This document shows positions 17,842 through 27,004 of a stretch of 64,000 nt of DNA, one piece after another. The stretch's first letter is position 1. Each line of letters opens with the position of its first letter. Under the pieces are notes generated by a model that was not told the DNA's origin, made no database searches, and worked only from the letters and a program-made list of their open reading frames with translations. The position numbers were made by a program, and so were the translations under genes. Origin of the DNA: JAGVSV01 sp050952845. Lineage in GTDB: Bacteria; Bacillota; Clostridia; Christensenellales; Aristaeellaceae. The stretch spans positions 310,001-374,000 of the forward strand of contig JBMNLP010000001.1 in NCBI GenBank assembly GCA_050952845.1, given 5' to 3'.

Positions 17842-19506
17842 GTGGCAAGCCAGAGCAAAATTAAAATTATACCGCTGGGCGGCGTGGATGAGATTGGAAA
17901 GAATATCACGGTGTTGGAATGCGGTAACGACATGATCGTCGTGGACTGCGGTTCGACATTTCCCAAAGAGGACATGCTGGGCATCGACCTGGTGATTCCG
18001 GACATTACCTACCTGATGACCAACAAGGACAAGCTGCGCGGCTACGTGTTTACCCATGGGCATGAGGACCATATCGGCGCTACGCCCTATGTGCTGGACA
18101 AGGCGCCGGCGCCTGTCTTCGGATCCCGGATGACGCTGGCGCTGATTGAAAACATGCTGCGTGTGCACCACATCAACGGCATCGAGACCATCCCCGTGCA
18201 GCCCAGGCAGATCGTTCAGTTAGGGTGCTTCACGGTGCAGTTTATTACGGTCAACCACTCCATCGCCGGCGCTTATGCGCTGATCATCACCTGCCCGGCA
18301 GGGACGGTGGTTGTGACAGGCGACTTCAAGATTGATTTTACCCCGCCTGATGGCATGGTAACCGATCTGAGCGCGCTGGCGGCGGCGGGTGAGCGGGGCG
18401 TGCTGGCGCTGATGTGCGAAAGCACCAACGTGGAGCGTCCCGGATACACGATGTCGGAGAGCAAGGTGGCGGCGACCTTCGCCGAGCAGATCGGTACAGC
18501 GGCGGGCCGGGTGATCATCGCCATGTTTTCCAGCAACGTCAACCGCGTGCAGCAGGTGGCGGACTGTGCGATGCAGTATGGCCGCAAGGTATGCTTTGTC
18601 GGCCGCAGCATGATCAACGTCAGCACCGTGGCGATGGAACTGGGGCTGCTTGAAATACCGCGGGACAGCCTGATAGAGATCGACGAGATCGATCACTACC
18701 GTGACGACCAGCTGCTGGTGATTACCACGGGCAGCCAGGGCGAGCCCATGAGCGGCCTGACCCGCATGGCGTTTTCCGAGCACCGGAAGCTGAAGATCAA
18801 GCCGTCGGACAAGGTGATCATGTCCTCAACGCCGATACCCGGCAACGAGGTTTACGTGTCCCGCGTCATCAACCAGCTGTATCGCTGCGGGGCGGAGGTC
18901 ATATACGACACCATGGCGGAGGTGCACGTATCCGGGCACGCCTGCCAGGAGGAGATCAAGCTGATGCACACCCTGGTGCGGCCCAAGTACGTGATCCCCG
19001 TTCACGGGGAATACCGCATGCTATGGCAGCATGCCGTGCTGGCTGAAACCCTGGGCACGCCCAGGCAGAACATCGTGCTGCCCGAATTGGGCCAGGTCAT
19101 CGAGCTGGACGAGGAAGCCATCGTGCTGTCGGGCATCGTGCCCACCGGCACGGTGCTGGTAGACGGCCTTGGCATCGGCGACGTCGGCAACGTGGTGCTG
19201 CGCGACCGCAAGCACCTGTCCCAGGACGGGCTGATTATCGTGGCCATGGCGTTTGACCGCACCAACGCCACCCTGGTGTCCGGGCCCGATGTCATATCGC
19301 GCGGCTTCGTATATGTCAAGGAAAATGAGGACATCATCGATGGCATCCGCGACGTGGTGCGCGGCATCATCAACTCCTACGACAGCATCGAGGGCAGCGA
19401 TTGGCCGAGCATCAAGAACCGCATCAAGGATGAGCTCAAACGCTACATATACGAGAAGATCAAGCGCAACCCCATGATCCTGCCCGTGATTGTCGACCTG
19501 GGCTGA
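17842..19506 (+). CDS. rnj: Ribonuclease J
   Basis: A 554-residue metallo-beta-lactamase/beta-CASP RNase with 5'-3' exo- and endonuclease activity in mRNA decay and rRNA processing. The zinc motif THGHEDHIG is at residues 71-79; later landmarks are VTGDFKID, the VITTGSQGEP segment and VHVSGHA, followed by the C-terminal RNase J domain. The start is GTG 17842 with AGGAGG upstream. Length fits the family. The following YlbF-family gene also concerns RNA decay. Confidence 0.97.
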   Translation: MASQSKIKIIPLGGVDEIGKNITVLECGNDMIVVDCGSTFPKEDMLGIDLVIPDITYLMTNKDKLRGYVFTHGHEDHIGATPYVLDKAPAPVFGSRMTLALIENMLRVHHINGIETIPVQPRQIVQLGCFTVQFITVNHSIAGAYALIITCPAGTVVVTGDFKIDFTPPDGMVTDLSALAAAGERGVLALMCESTNVERPGYTMSESKVAATFAEQIGTAAGRVIIAMFSSNVNRVQQVADCAMQYGRKVCFVGRSMINVSTVAMELGLLEIPRDSLIEIDEIDHYRDDQLLVITTGSQGEPMSGLTRMAFSEHRKLKIKPSDKVIMSSTPIPGNEVYVSRVINQLYRCGAEVIYDTMAEVHVSGHACQEEIKLMHTLVRPKYVIPVHGEYRMLWQHAVLAETLGTPRQNIVLPELGQVIELDEEAIVLSGIVPTGTVLVDGLGIGDVGNVVLRDRKHLSQDGLIIVAMAFDRTNATLVSGPDVISRGFVYVKENEDIIDGIRDVVRGIINSYDSIEGSDWPSIKNRIKDELKRYIYEKIKRNPMILPVIVDLG

Positions 19507-19519
19507 GCCGGGGGTTGCC

Positions 19520-19867
19520 ATGCAGTATGATACAGCCAACCGGCTGGCCAGGGAGATCCAGGCTTCGGAGGAATACACCGAATACATGCGCCTGAAGGCC
19601 ATTGTTGACCAGAGCGAGCCGGGCGCTTCGCTGCTGAAGGAGTATAAACGCCTTCAGCTGATGCTGCAGATGTCGGCTGTTGCGGGAAACAGCCTGCCGC
19701 CCGATGACATGCAGCGGTTTAGCCAGATGTCGTCGCTGCTGTATGCCGGCACCGACACATCGGCGTACCTGCTGGCCGAGATGCGCCTGCAGCGCATGAT
19801 GGCTGACATATTCAAAATATTAACCGATGCAGCCGGGCTGCAGATGGACCTGCCCGGCATGGCGTAA
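19520..19867 (+). CDS. YlbF/YmcA-family regulator
   Basis: A 115-residue all-helical protein from ATG 19520, matching the YlbF/YmcA (DUF964) family, whose Bacillus members form an Fe-S complex that steers RNase Y. It starts 13 bp after the RNase J stop, so the pair is probably co-transcribed. Only the helical pattern and the AREIQASEEYTEYMRLK opening support the call; no Cys residues are present, so a cluster-binding role is doubtful here. Confidence 0.8.
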   Translation: MQYDTANRLAREIQASEEYTEYMRLKAIVDQSEPGASLLKEYKRLQLMLQMSAVAGNSLPPDDMQRFSQMSSLLYAGTDTSAYLLAEMRLQRMMADIFKILTDAAGLQMDLPGMA

Positions 19868-19872
19868 ACGGC

Positions 19873-21057
19873 ATGCGGCGAAAACGAGGCTGGGCGGACA
19901 GCCCGGAAGCAATCCGGGAGGAGCGGGAATACGGCTTATTTTGGTATAGCTGGCTGTGGGACCTGGTCCGGCCGGTGTTGATATTTGCGTGTGCATTGCT
20001 GCTGGTTGCCGGCATCGTTACGTCGGCATGGCATGCGTTCAGCGCCCGGTATATTGACCCGGTCGATCCGGACGACAGCGCCGCCGTTCCCTTTGTGATC
20101 GAGAGCGGCGACAGCCTGACGCGGGTAGCCAACCGCCTGGAAAGCCAAAACCTGGTTCGCAACAAGTCGGTTTTTAAGTATTTTGCCGACTTCATGGGCT
20201 TCAGCCAGAAAATCCAGGCGGGTGAGTATACCCTGAACCGCGCCATGACCATCTCCCAGATCGCCGAACGGCTAACGGAAGGGGACGGCAAGCCCATCGT
20301 GCGCACCATCACCATCATTCCGGGCTGGACCATTGAGGAGATCGGGCAATACCTGGTGAAAGAAGGCGTGTTCGATGACCCAGCTGACTTTTTGGCGCGT
20401 TGCCGCTCGGGAGCGGATTATGCCGCCTATTACTACATATCCGACATTTTACAAGGCGGTGCCGGCGACAGAAAGTATGTGCTGGAGGGGTACTTAGCTG
20501 CCAATACCTATGAGGTGTACATGACAGCCGGCGCTGATGACATCATCAGAAAGCTGCTGTCGCAGACCGAAGCCATGTTCAAGGAAGGCTACCACGCCCG
20601 GGCGGAGGAGCTGTCCATGACCATGGACGATGTGCTCACCCTGGCGTCCCTGATTGAGAAGGAAGCCAAGACGGGCGATTTTACCAGGGTATCTGCTGTG
20701 TTCCACAACCGGCTGAAAGCCGGCATGGCGCTGGAAAGCGATGTAACCGTCAAGTATGTGCTGGGCACCAGGCGCATGGTGCTGGACAGTACGGACTTAG
20801 CTGTCGATTCGCCGTACAACACCTACAGGGTGAAGGGCTTGCCGCCCAGCCCCATCTGCGCGCCGTCGCCCAATGCGGTGGAAGCGGCGCTTTACCCGGA
20901 TGAGGATTTTCTGGCAGCTCAATTCCTGTTTTTCTGCAGCAAAAACCCGGACACCGGTGAGCTGCACTTCAGCAGGACGTACAGCGAGCACGAGCAGGCG
21001 GTGCAGGTATACCGGCCGCTTTGGGAGGCGTTTGACCGCCGGGCGGACAATCAATGA
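19873..21057 (+). CDS. mltG: Endolytic transglycosylase MltG
   Basis: A 394-residue membrane-anchored murein transglycosylase that ends glycan strands during peptidoglycan synthesis. One membrane helix near residues 32-54, a LysM-like small domain beginning FVIESGDSLTRVANRLE, the VLEGYLAANTYEV segment, the catalytic Glu in ASLIEKEA, and the SPYNTYRVKGLPPSPI signature. No ribosome site is obvious at ATG 19873, so translation is probably coupled to the YlbF gene five bases upstream. Length is typical. Confidence 0.95.
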   Translation: MRRKRGWADSPEAIREEREYGLFWYSWLWDLVRPVLIFACALLLVAGIVTSAWHAFSARYIDPVDPDDSAAVPFVIESGDSLTRVANRLESQNLVRNKSVFKYFADFMGFSQKIQAGEYTLNRAMTISQIAERLTEGDGKPIVRTITIIPGWTIEEIGQYLVKEGVFDDPADFLARCRSGADYAAYYYISDILQGGAGDRKYVLEGYLAANTYEVYMTAGADDIIRKLLSQTEAMFKEGYHARAEELSMTMDDVLTLASLIEKEAKTGDFTRVSAVFHNRLKAGMALESDVTVKYVLGTRRMVLDSTDLAVDSPYNTYRVKGLPPSPICAPSPNAVEAALYPDEDFLAAQFLFFCSKNPDTGELHFSRTYSEHEQAVQVYRPLWEAFDRRADNQ

Positions 21058-21947
21058 GCCGGGTTGACGCCATACGGTTTGGGCCGGCGGGCAATTCCAT
21101 CAGCTTTTACGAGCAGGGATATACAGCCACCCTGCAGGCTTTTGAATGGGTTAGCGCCATGGGGCTGAATGCGTTTGAATATTCTTTTGGCCGTGGCGTC
21201 ACCTTGGGCGAGGCGACAGCCGAAGCGATTGGCGCCGAGGCTGCCCGCTGGGGTGTGGCAGTCAGCGCGCATGCGCCTTACTATATCAACCTGGCGAATC
21301 CGGACCCGGACAAGCGGGAAAACAGCTTCCGATATATGGTGAACAGCGCGCGCGTGCTGCGGCTGATGGGCGGCAGCCGCGTGGTGGTACACGTGGGCTC
21401 TGCTGCCGGTATGGACCGGGCGGAAGCCATCGGGCGCTGCAATGACGGCTTGCTGGAAGCGTTGACCAGGCTGGACGATGCCGGGCTGGCGGGGATCACG
21501 CTCTGCGTGGAAACCATGGGCAAGCACAGCCAGATAGGCAACCTGGAGGAGACACTGGCTTTCTGCAGCCTGGACTGCCGGCTGACGCCCTGCATCGATT
21601 TTGCGCACCTGCACGCGCTGGGAGCCGGCAGCTTGGCCGGCCCGGAGGCTTTCGCTGCCGTTTTGGACAGGGTGGAAGAGGCGCTGGGCCCGGAGCGGGC
21701 CAGGCGGATGCACATCCATTTTTCTACAATCGAGTTTACCAAGGCGGGCGAGAGGCGGCACCGGACATTTGCTGAGGAGGGCTATGGGCCCAGGTTTGAA
21801 CACCTGGCGCCGCTGCTGGTGGAGCGGGATTACCGCCCGGTGGTGATCTGCGAAAGCAAGGGCACCATGGCGGAGGACGCCGCGGCCATGCGGGCGATGT
21901 ACAACCAGGCGCTGGCAGCGCAGCAGGAAACTTTGCCGGCCCAGTAG
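21054..21947 (+). CDS. Endonuclease IV-like TIM-barrel protein
   Basis: A 297-residue protein resembling AP endonuclease family 2 (Nfo). Equivalents of the three-metal site appear in order: SAHAPYY, VVHVGSA, CVETMGK, CIDFAHLHALG, MHIHFS, GERRH and the final CESKG Glu. Nfo cleaves abasic sites in DNA. It overlaps mltG by 4 bp (ATGA). The HIHFS strand departs somewhat from classical Nfo, so a related sugar-isomerase role is not excluded. Confidence 0.82.
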   Translation: MSRVDAIRFGPAGNSISFYEQGYTATLQAFEWVSAMGLNAFEYSFGRGVTLGEATAEAIGAEAARWGVAVSAHAPYYINLANPDPDKRENSFRYMVNSARVLRLMGGSRVVVHVGSAAGMDRAEAIGRCNDGLLEALTRLDDAGLAGITLCVETMGKHSQIGNLEETLAFCSLDCRLTPCIDFAHLHALGAGSLAGPEAFAAVLDRVEEALGPERARRMHIHFSTIEFTKAGERRHRTFAEEGYGPRFEHLAPLLVERDYRPVVICESKGTMAEDAAAMRAMYNQALAAQQETLPAQ

Positions 21948-21961
21948 CATCAGCTTATGTT
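21933..21961 (+). promoter_or_regulatory. Putative sigma-A promoter before the peptidase/EF-P genes
   Basis: TTGCCG (21933-21938), 17 bp, TATGTT (21956-21961), partly inside the end of the preceding gene and 40 bp before the peptidase start. Moderate match. Confidence 0.4.
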
Positions 21962-22001
21962 TTATGTTAAAATAAGACCATCTTACAGGACGGAGGCACA
22001 G

Positions 22002-23072
22002 ATGGACAGGTTATCCCGCCTTGTCGCGCAAACCCTGACGCAGGACGACACGGCTATTCTTATTCACAAACCATCCAACGTATACTACATCAGCGGCTAT
22101 GCCGGCGAAGGCTTGCTGGTGATTGCCCATGGCTTGAACGCCATTGTCACCGACTTTCGCTATACCGAGCAGGCCGGCATGGAAGCGCCGGGCTGGCAGG
22201 TGCATGAGATCAGCCCGGGCAACGGGCACACCGCGGTGGCTGCCCGCCTGCTGACGGAGGCCGGCATCCGCAAGGTGCTGTATGAGGACGATCATGTTTC
22301 GGTCCGGGGCTTTGACGACTTGCAGGGAAAGATGCCGGACATGCAGTTTACCTCCCTTGAGCGGGCGCCCGAGAAGCTGCGCACCATCAAGGACGCGGAC
22401 GAACTGCGGTTGATCGAGGCTGCCTGCGACCTATCAAGCCGGGCTTACGATGATATCTGCGGCCAGATCAAACCGGGCATGACCGAGCTGGACATCAAGC
22501 TGAAGCTGGAATATCATATGCTGTCCTTGGGCGCCCAGCGCCTGGCGTTCAGCTCCATCGTGGCATCGGGGCCCAACGGCTCGCTGCCGCATGCTGTGCC
22601 GGGGGAGCGCAAGGTGCAGTTAGGCGACCTGATCACCCTGGACTTTGGCGCCAAGGTGGGCGGCTATTGTGCCGACATCACCCGCACGGTGGCCTTGGGA
22701 AAGCCTTCCGCTCAGCTGAAGGAAATCTATGACATCGTCCAGCAGGCGCAGGCGGTGTGCCAGGAGGCGCTGAAGCCCGGCATTGCGTGCAAGGAGGTGG
22801 ACGCCATGGCGCGGGACATCATTGCGCAGGCCGGCTACGGCAAGTACTTTGGCCACGGGCTGGGCCACGGCGTGGGGCTTGACATCCACGAGGCGCCGCG
22901 GCTGAGCCAGACGGAATCCGAAATACTGCAGGAAGGCCATGTCGTGACCGTGGAGCCTGGCATCTACCTGCCTGGCGTTGGCGGCGTGCGCATTGAAAAC
23001 ACCTGCGCCGTCACGGCGGATGGCGCAAGGTCGCTGATCAGCGCAGGCAGGGACCTGCGCATATTGTCCTGA
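22002..23072 (+). CDS. M24 metallopeptidase (Xaa-Pro aminopeptidase/dipeptidase)
   Basis: A 356-residue cytoplasmic peptidase from ATG 22002, preceded by GGAGG. The N-terminal creatinase-like domain contains HKPSNVYYISGY. The C-terminal pita-bread domain has all five metal ligands: both Asp in LDFGAKVGGYCADITRT, His in GHGLGHGVGLDIHE, Glu in VEPGIYLPGVGG and Glu in RIENTC. The gene directly upstream of EF-P, an arrangement common in Firmicutes. Confidence 0.95.
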   Translation: MDRLSRLVAQTLTQDDTAILIHKPSNVYYISGYAGEGLLVIAHGLNAIVTDFRYTEQAGMEAPGWQVHEISPGNGHTAVAARLLTEAGIRKVLYEDDHVSVRGFDDLQGKMPDMQFTSLERAPEKLRTIKDADELRLIEAACDLSSRAYDDICGQIKPGMTELDIKLKLEYHMLSLGAQRLAFSSIVASGPNGSLPHAVPGERKVQLGDLITLDFGAKVGGYCADITRTVALGKPSAQLKEIYDIVQQAQAVCQEALKPGIACKEVDAMARDIIAQAGYGKYFGHGLGHGVGLDIHEAPRLSQTESEILQEGHVVTVEPGIYLPGVGGVRIENTCAVTADGARSLISAGRDLRILS

Positions 23073-23108
23073 TACAACAAGGAGCAATAAAATACTGGAG
23101 GAATATCG

Positions 23109-23666
23109 ATGATCACAGCAGGCGATTTTAAAAAGGGCATCACGGTGGAGTTTGACGGCGGCGTATGGACCATCGTGGATTTTCAGCATGTCAAGCCCGG
23201 CAAAGGCGCGGCGTTTGTTCGCACAAAAATCAAGAACATCGTTACCGGCGCTGTTATTGAGCGCACGTTCAACCCCAGCGACAAGATGCCGCGCGCCATC
23301 ATTGAAACCAAGGACATGCAATACCTGTACAACGACGGCGACCTGTATTATTTCATGGACCCGGACACCTACGAGCAGATTCCTCTCAACCTTTCCCAGG
23401 TGGAGGATGCAATCAAGTTTGTCAAGGAAAACTCCACGGTCCAAATCCGGTTTTTTAAGGGCGAGGCTTTTTCGGTGGAAGCCCCTAACTTTGTCGACCT
23501 GGAGGTCACCAAGACAGAACCCGGTTTCCGTGGCGACACGGCTTCCAATACCTACAAGCCTGCAACCCTGGAAACCGGCTTTGAGGTGATGGTGCCGCTG
23601 TTTATCAACATCGGTGATGTGATTAAAATCGATACGCGCTCGGGCGAATATCTATCCCGGGCGTAG
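23109..23666 (+). CDS. efp: Translation elongation factor P
   Basis: A 185-residue EF-P, which relieves ribosome stalling at polyproline. The N-terminal KOW-like domain has Lys32 in KPGKGAAF at the tip that is modified in many bacteria, followed by two OB domains ending GDVIKIDTRSGEYLSR. Full length. A GGAGG site precedes ATG 23109. No modification enzyme (EpmA, EarP, YmfI) was seen in the window. Confidence 0.98.
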   Translation: MITAGDFKKGITVEFDGGVWTIVDFQHVKPGKGAAFVRTKIKNIVTGAVIERTFNPSDKMPRAIIETKDMQYLYNDGDLYYFMDPDTYEQIPLNLSQVEDAIKFVKENSTVQIRFFKGEAFSVEAPNFVDLEVTKTEPGFRGDTASNTYKPATLETGFEVMVPLFINIGDVIKIDTRSGEYLSRA

Positions 23667-23688
23667 GGCCCGGCGAAAGGAGACAGCA

Positions 23689-24141
23689 ATGGGACATTTG
23701 ACGGACAAAGTGGCTTATCTGAAGGGATTGGCTGAGGGCATGAAGCTCAGCGAGGACACCAACGAACACAAGCTGATGCTGAAAATGCTGGAAGCGCTGC
23801 AGGCGTTCGCACTGGAAATTGAAGAGCTCCGCGAGGACCATGACGAGTTGGACGAGTATGTCGAAAGCATGGACGAGGATCTGTCCGATTTAGAGGACTA
23901 TGTGTTCGATGACGATGAGGATGATGCTTTCTGCGACGGATGTTTCGATCAAGATGACGACGATGACGACGATGACGACCTGGTGGAGTACGAGTGCCCG
24001 CATTGCGGCTGCGAGACGCAGTTTGACCTGACGACCTTCGATTTTGAGGACGACTACCTGTGCCCGGAATGCCAGCAGCCGTTCTTTTCTGAAGACGACG
24101 ATGACGAATCCGACGATGAAGAAGACGAGCCGCTTGACTGA
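23689..24141 (+). CDS. CD1247-type acidic protein with zinc ribbon
   Basis: A 150-residue, extremely acidic protein. The N-terminal region (residues 1-50, MGHLTDKVAYLKGLAEGM) matches the CD1247 N-terminal domain family of Clostridia; a long Asp/Glu run (about 65-103) leads to a zinc-ribbon with two CxxC pairs (CPHCGC and CPECQQ). Function unknown. The association with efp is conserved in many Clostridia (family knowledge). A GGAGA site precedes ATG 23689 and a terminator follows. Confidence 0.85.
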   Translation: MGHLTDKVAYLKGLAEGMKLSEDTNEHKLMLKMLEALQAFALEIEELREDHDELDEYVESMDEDLSDLEDYVFDDDEDDAFCDGCFDQDDDDDDDDDLVEYECPHCGCETQFDLTTFDFEDDYLCPECQQPFFSEDDDDESDDEEDEPLD

Positions 24142-24167
24142 CAGCGCGCTTAACCATACAATCATTG

Positions 24168-24195
24168 GCCGCCCGCAGCCAGGGGCGGCTTCTTT
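24168..24195 (+). terminator. Intrinsic terminator after the EF-P genes
   Basis: GCCGCCC (24168-24174), eight-base loop, GGGCGGC (24183-24189), then TTCTTT. It lies between the acidic protein and the potassium transporter. Confidence 0.75.
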
Positions 24196-24227
24196 GCGCA
24201 ACGGGAAAAGCGCTATTTGGAGACGTC

Positions 24228-25607
24228 ATGGATGCGCATGACACGAGGCGTGTGGCAGCCGGCGGCAAGAGGTATCTAAAGCCGGCGAGTACACTCGCCC
24301 TTGGTTTTTTAGGCATTATCCTGGCGGGAGCGGCGCTGCTGACACTGCCGCAGGCTGCCAAATCGCGGCAAAGCGTTGGCTGGCTGACGGCGCTGTTTAC
24401 AGCCACATCGGCTACCTGCGTCACAGGGCTGACGGTGGTCGATACCTATACAGCCTTCTCCCTGTTCGGTCAGATTGTGATCATCTGTTTGATTCAGGTG
24501 GGCGGGCTGGGCTTCATGCTGTTTGCCACCACTGCGCTGGTGGCGCTGGGCAGGCGCATTACGCTGCACAACCGCATGCTGCTCAGGGAAACCATGAGCA
24601 TGCCCGGCTTGTCGGGCGGGGTGCGGACAGCGCTGCGCTTCATGCTGACAGCTTTTTTGGTCGAGCTGGCCGGCATGCTGCTGCTGGCGCTGCGGTTTGT
24701 GCCGATGTATGGTGTGGCCGGAGGGCTGTATTACAGTTTATTCCATGCGGTCAGCGCCTTTTGCAACGCTGGGTTCGACCTGTTCGGCCAGGCGGGCAGC
24801 CTGACGCAGTTTGGCTCGGATCCCCATGTGCTGCTGACGATATCGGGGTTGATCATCATAGGCGGCATAGGGTTTGCCGTCATCAACGATGTGTTCACGG
24901 CGCGCTTCAAATGGCGCGCGTTTGCTCTGCACACCAAGGTGGTGCTGGCGGCTACCACCCTGTTGCTGCTTGGCGGCATGGTGATGTTTGCTGTCATCGA
25001 ATGGGGGAATGCGGGCACCCTGGCGGCAGGTGGTAGCGCATGGGGCGACAGGCTGCTGGGTGCGTGGTTTCAGTCTGTGACGACGCGGACTGCTGGTTTT
25101 TATTCGTACAACCAGGCGCAGATGACCGACGCATCCAAAATGGTCAGCACTGTGCTGATGCTAATCGGCGCGTCGCCGGCTTCAACGGGCGGCGGCGTGA
25201 AGACAAGCACCCTGTTTGTCGTGATGGTCATCCTGGTCAGCGTGCTGCGCGGCAGGGAGGACTACGAGGCTTTCGGGCGCAGGCTGCCCAAGCAAATCGC
25301 CCGGACTGCGCACACCGTGTTGTTTATCTACATCATGCTGATGGTGCTGGGAGCCATTGCACTCTCCCTGCTGGAACAGGGCAGGTTCAGCATGGTGGAC
25401 CTGCTGTTTGAAGAGGCGTCTGCATTGGGCACAGTGGGGCTGTCGGCGCTGGGCACCCAGAGCCTGGGCAGCGGCAGCAGGCTGATATTGATTCTGTTCA
25501 TGTATTTCGGGCGCGTCGGCCCGCTCACCATGATGCTGACCTTCAGCAAGGCCGACAAAAAGCCCGATATGATCCATTACCCCGAGGAAGGCGTTCTGAT
25601 CGGCTGA
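24228..25607 (+). CDS. Potassium uptake membrane subunit, TrkH/KtrB family
   Basis: A 459-residue channel-like potassium transporter from ATG 24228 (GGAG five bases upstream). The four selectivity-filter loops are visible: ATCVTGLTVVDT, AFCNAGFDLFG, TTRTAGFYSYN and ALGTVGLSALG, each with the conserved Gly. Eight or more membrane helices. It works with the RCK protein encoded next. KtrB rather than TrkH is likely because of its length and the partner's two-domain size. Confidence 0.94.
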   Translation: MDAHDTRRVAAGGKRYLKPASTLALGFLGIILAGAALLTLPQAAKSRQSVGWLTALFTATSATCVTGLTVVDTYTAFSLFGQIVIICLIQVGGLGFMLFATTALVALGRRITLHNRMLLRETMSMPGLSGGVRTALRFMLTAFLVELAGMLLLALRFVPMYGVAGGLYYSLFHAVSAFCNAGFDLFGQAGSLTQFGSDPHVLLTISGLIIIGGIGFAVINDVFTARFKWRAFALHTKVVLAATTLLLLGGMVMFAVIEWGNAGTLAAGGSAWGDRLLGAWFQSVTTRTAGFYSYNQAQMTDASKMVSTVLMLIGASPASTGGGVKTSTLFVVMVILVSVLRGREDYEAFGRRLPKQIARTAHTVLFIYIMLMVLGAIALSLLEQGRFSMVDLLFEEASALGTVGLSALGTQSLGSGSRLILILFMYFGRVGPLTMMLTFSKADKKPDMIHYPEEGVLIG

Positions 25608-25627
25608 TCGGAACAGAGAGGAAAAAC

Positions 25628-26290
25628 ATGGCAAAGGAAAAGAAACAGTATCTGATCATCGGCGCCGGCCGGTTTGGTCTGGCATTGGCTAGGCAGCTGT
25701 CCGTGATGGGCTGTGAGGTGCTGGCAGCGGACAGCGAGGAGGAGCGTGTCAAAACTGCCGCTCCGTATGTAACCGAGGCGCTGCAGTTGGATGCCACCGA
25801 TGAAGACGCGCTGCGTTCCCTGGGCGTGCGCAATTTTGACGCGGTGATCGTGTCCATCGGCGACAACATGCGCGACTCGATTCTCGTGTCGCTGATGTGC
25901 AAGGAGATGGGCGCGAAATACTTAGTGGCCAAGGCAAGCGATGATATGCATGCTAGGGTGCTGCAAAAAATCGGTGCAGACCGCGTGGTGTTTCCCGAGC
26001 GCGACGGCGGCGTGCGCCTGGCTAAGACGCTCATCTCACCCAATGTGCTGGAGCTGATCAACCTGGCTGGCGACTATATGCTGGTGGATATCGTGGCGCC
26101 GTCGTCCTGGGTGGGGCACAGCCTGCAGGACATCGACATCCGGCGGAAATACGCCGCCAACGTGCTGCTGATCAACCGCGGCAACGAGGTGATGATCAGC
26201 CTGCAGGGCACGACGGTGATCCAGCGGGACGATATGCTGCTGATGCTCGGCCACAGGAAGGACCTGGAGCATATCGAGCAGTTAGGTTGA
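25628..26290 (+). CDS. Potassium uptake regulatory subunit, TrkA/KtrA family
   Basis: A 220-residue cytoplasmic gating protein with an RCK_N Rossmann domain (IIGAGRFGLALARQL, acidic residue in AADSEEE) and an RCK_C domain from about residue 135. It binds nucleotide and controls the membrane subunit encoded 20 bp upstream. A GAGAGGAAA site precedes ATG 25628. Confidence 0.95.
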   Translation: MAKEKKQYLIIGAGRFGLALARQLSVMGCEVLAADSEEERVKTAAPYVTEALQLDATDEDALRSLGVRNFDAVIVSIGDNMRDSILVSLMCKEMGAKYLVAKASDDMHARVLQKIGADRVVFPERDGGVRLAKTLISPNVLELINLAGDYMLVDIVAPSSWVGHSLQDIDIRRKYAANVLLINRGNEVMISLQGTTVIQRDDMLLMLGHRKDLEHIEQLG

Positions 26291-26302
26291 GGTATCTATC
26301 CT

Positions 26303-26890
26303 ATGCGCATCATCGTGTTTGACACCGAGGCTACCGATCTTACCCCCGGGCAAATCTGCCAGCTGTCCTATCTGATAATAGAAGATGACAGGATTACCGG
26401 CAAAAACCATTTCTTTTCCGTGGACGACATGAGCGAGGGCGCCCTGGAGGTGCACGGCTTCAGCATGGAGATGCTGGCTGAGCTGTCGGGCGGCTTGTAC
26501 TTTGAGGATCAGGCAGCAGACATCCTCAGCGACTTCAAAACGGCGGACCTGATTGTCGGCCATCACGTGGCGGCGGACGAACATTATTTGCGTGTCGAGA
26601 TGGCGCGCTGCGGCTTGGAGCTGAAAAGGTTCAACATGTTCTGCACGATGAACTATACTTCCGGCATCATCGGTTTGAAGCGCAAGGTAGAAACAGGTCG
26701 TCCCAAGCCTCCCAGGCTGGAGGAACTGTGCCTTCATTACGACATTGATGAGCAAAGCATCCGGGAGGCGGCGCAGGCATGGTTTGGCGCAGGCGCTGCC
26801 AGCCATGACGCCCGGTATGACACGGCGGCAACCTACCTGTGCCTGAAGGCTGCGGAAGACCGCGGCGATCTGCGCGGCGTATTGAGCTGA
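26303..26890 (+). CDS. DEDDh-type exonuclease domain protein
   Basis: A 195-residue DnaQ-fold 3'-5' exonuclease. ExoI is FDTEATDL (Asp-x-Glu), ExoII lies in IVGHHVAADEHYL, and ExoIII is SHDARYDT with the His and Asp of the DEDDh class. It starts 12 bp after the KtrA-like gene. Not fused to a polymerase; a general repair or RNA-trimming role is possible. Confidence 0.85.
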   Translation: MRIIVFDTEATDLTPGQICQLSYLIIEDDRITGKNHFFSVDDMSEGALEVHGFSMEMLAELSGGLYFEDQAADILSDFKTADLIVGHHVAADEHYLRVEMARCGLELKRFNMFCTMNYTSGIIGLKRKVETGRPKPPRLEELCLHYDIDEQSIREAAQAWFGAGAASHDARYDTAATYLCLKAAEDRGDLRGVLS

Positions 26891-26927
26891 TTGCTGATTG
26901 CTGCCTGCTGTTTTTGCTGCCGCTCCC

Positions 26928-26956
26928 TTGCTTTATATGACAAATCTGTGTACAAT
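26928..26956 (+). promoter_or_regulatory. Putative sigma-A promoter of the two-component system
   Basis: TTGCTT (26928-26933), 17 bp, TACAAT (26951-26956), about 48 bp before the response regulator start. Confidence 0.5.
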
Positions 26957-27004
26957 GGAGCCATATGAGGAAATGCACGGGGAATCCAGGAAGGAATGAA
27001 GTTT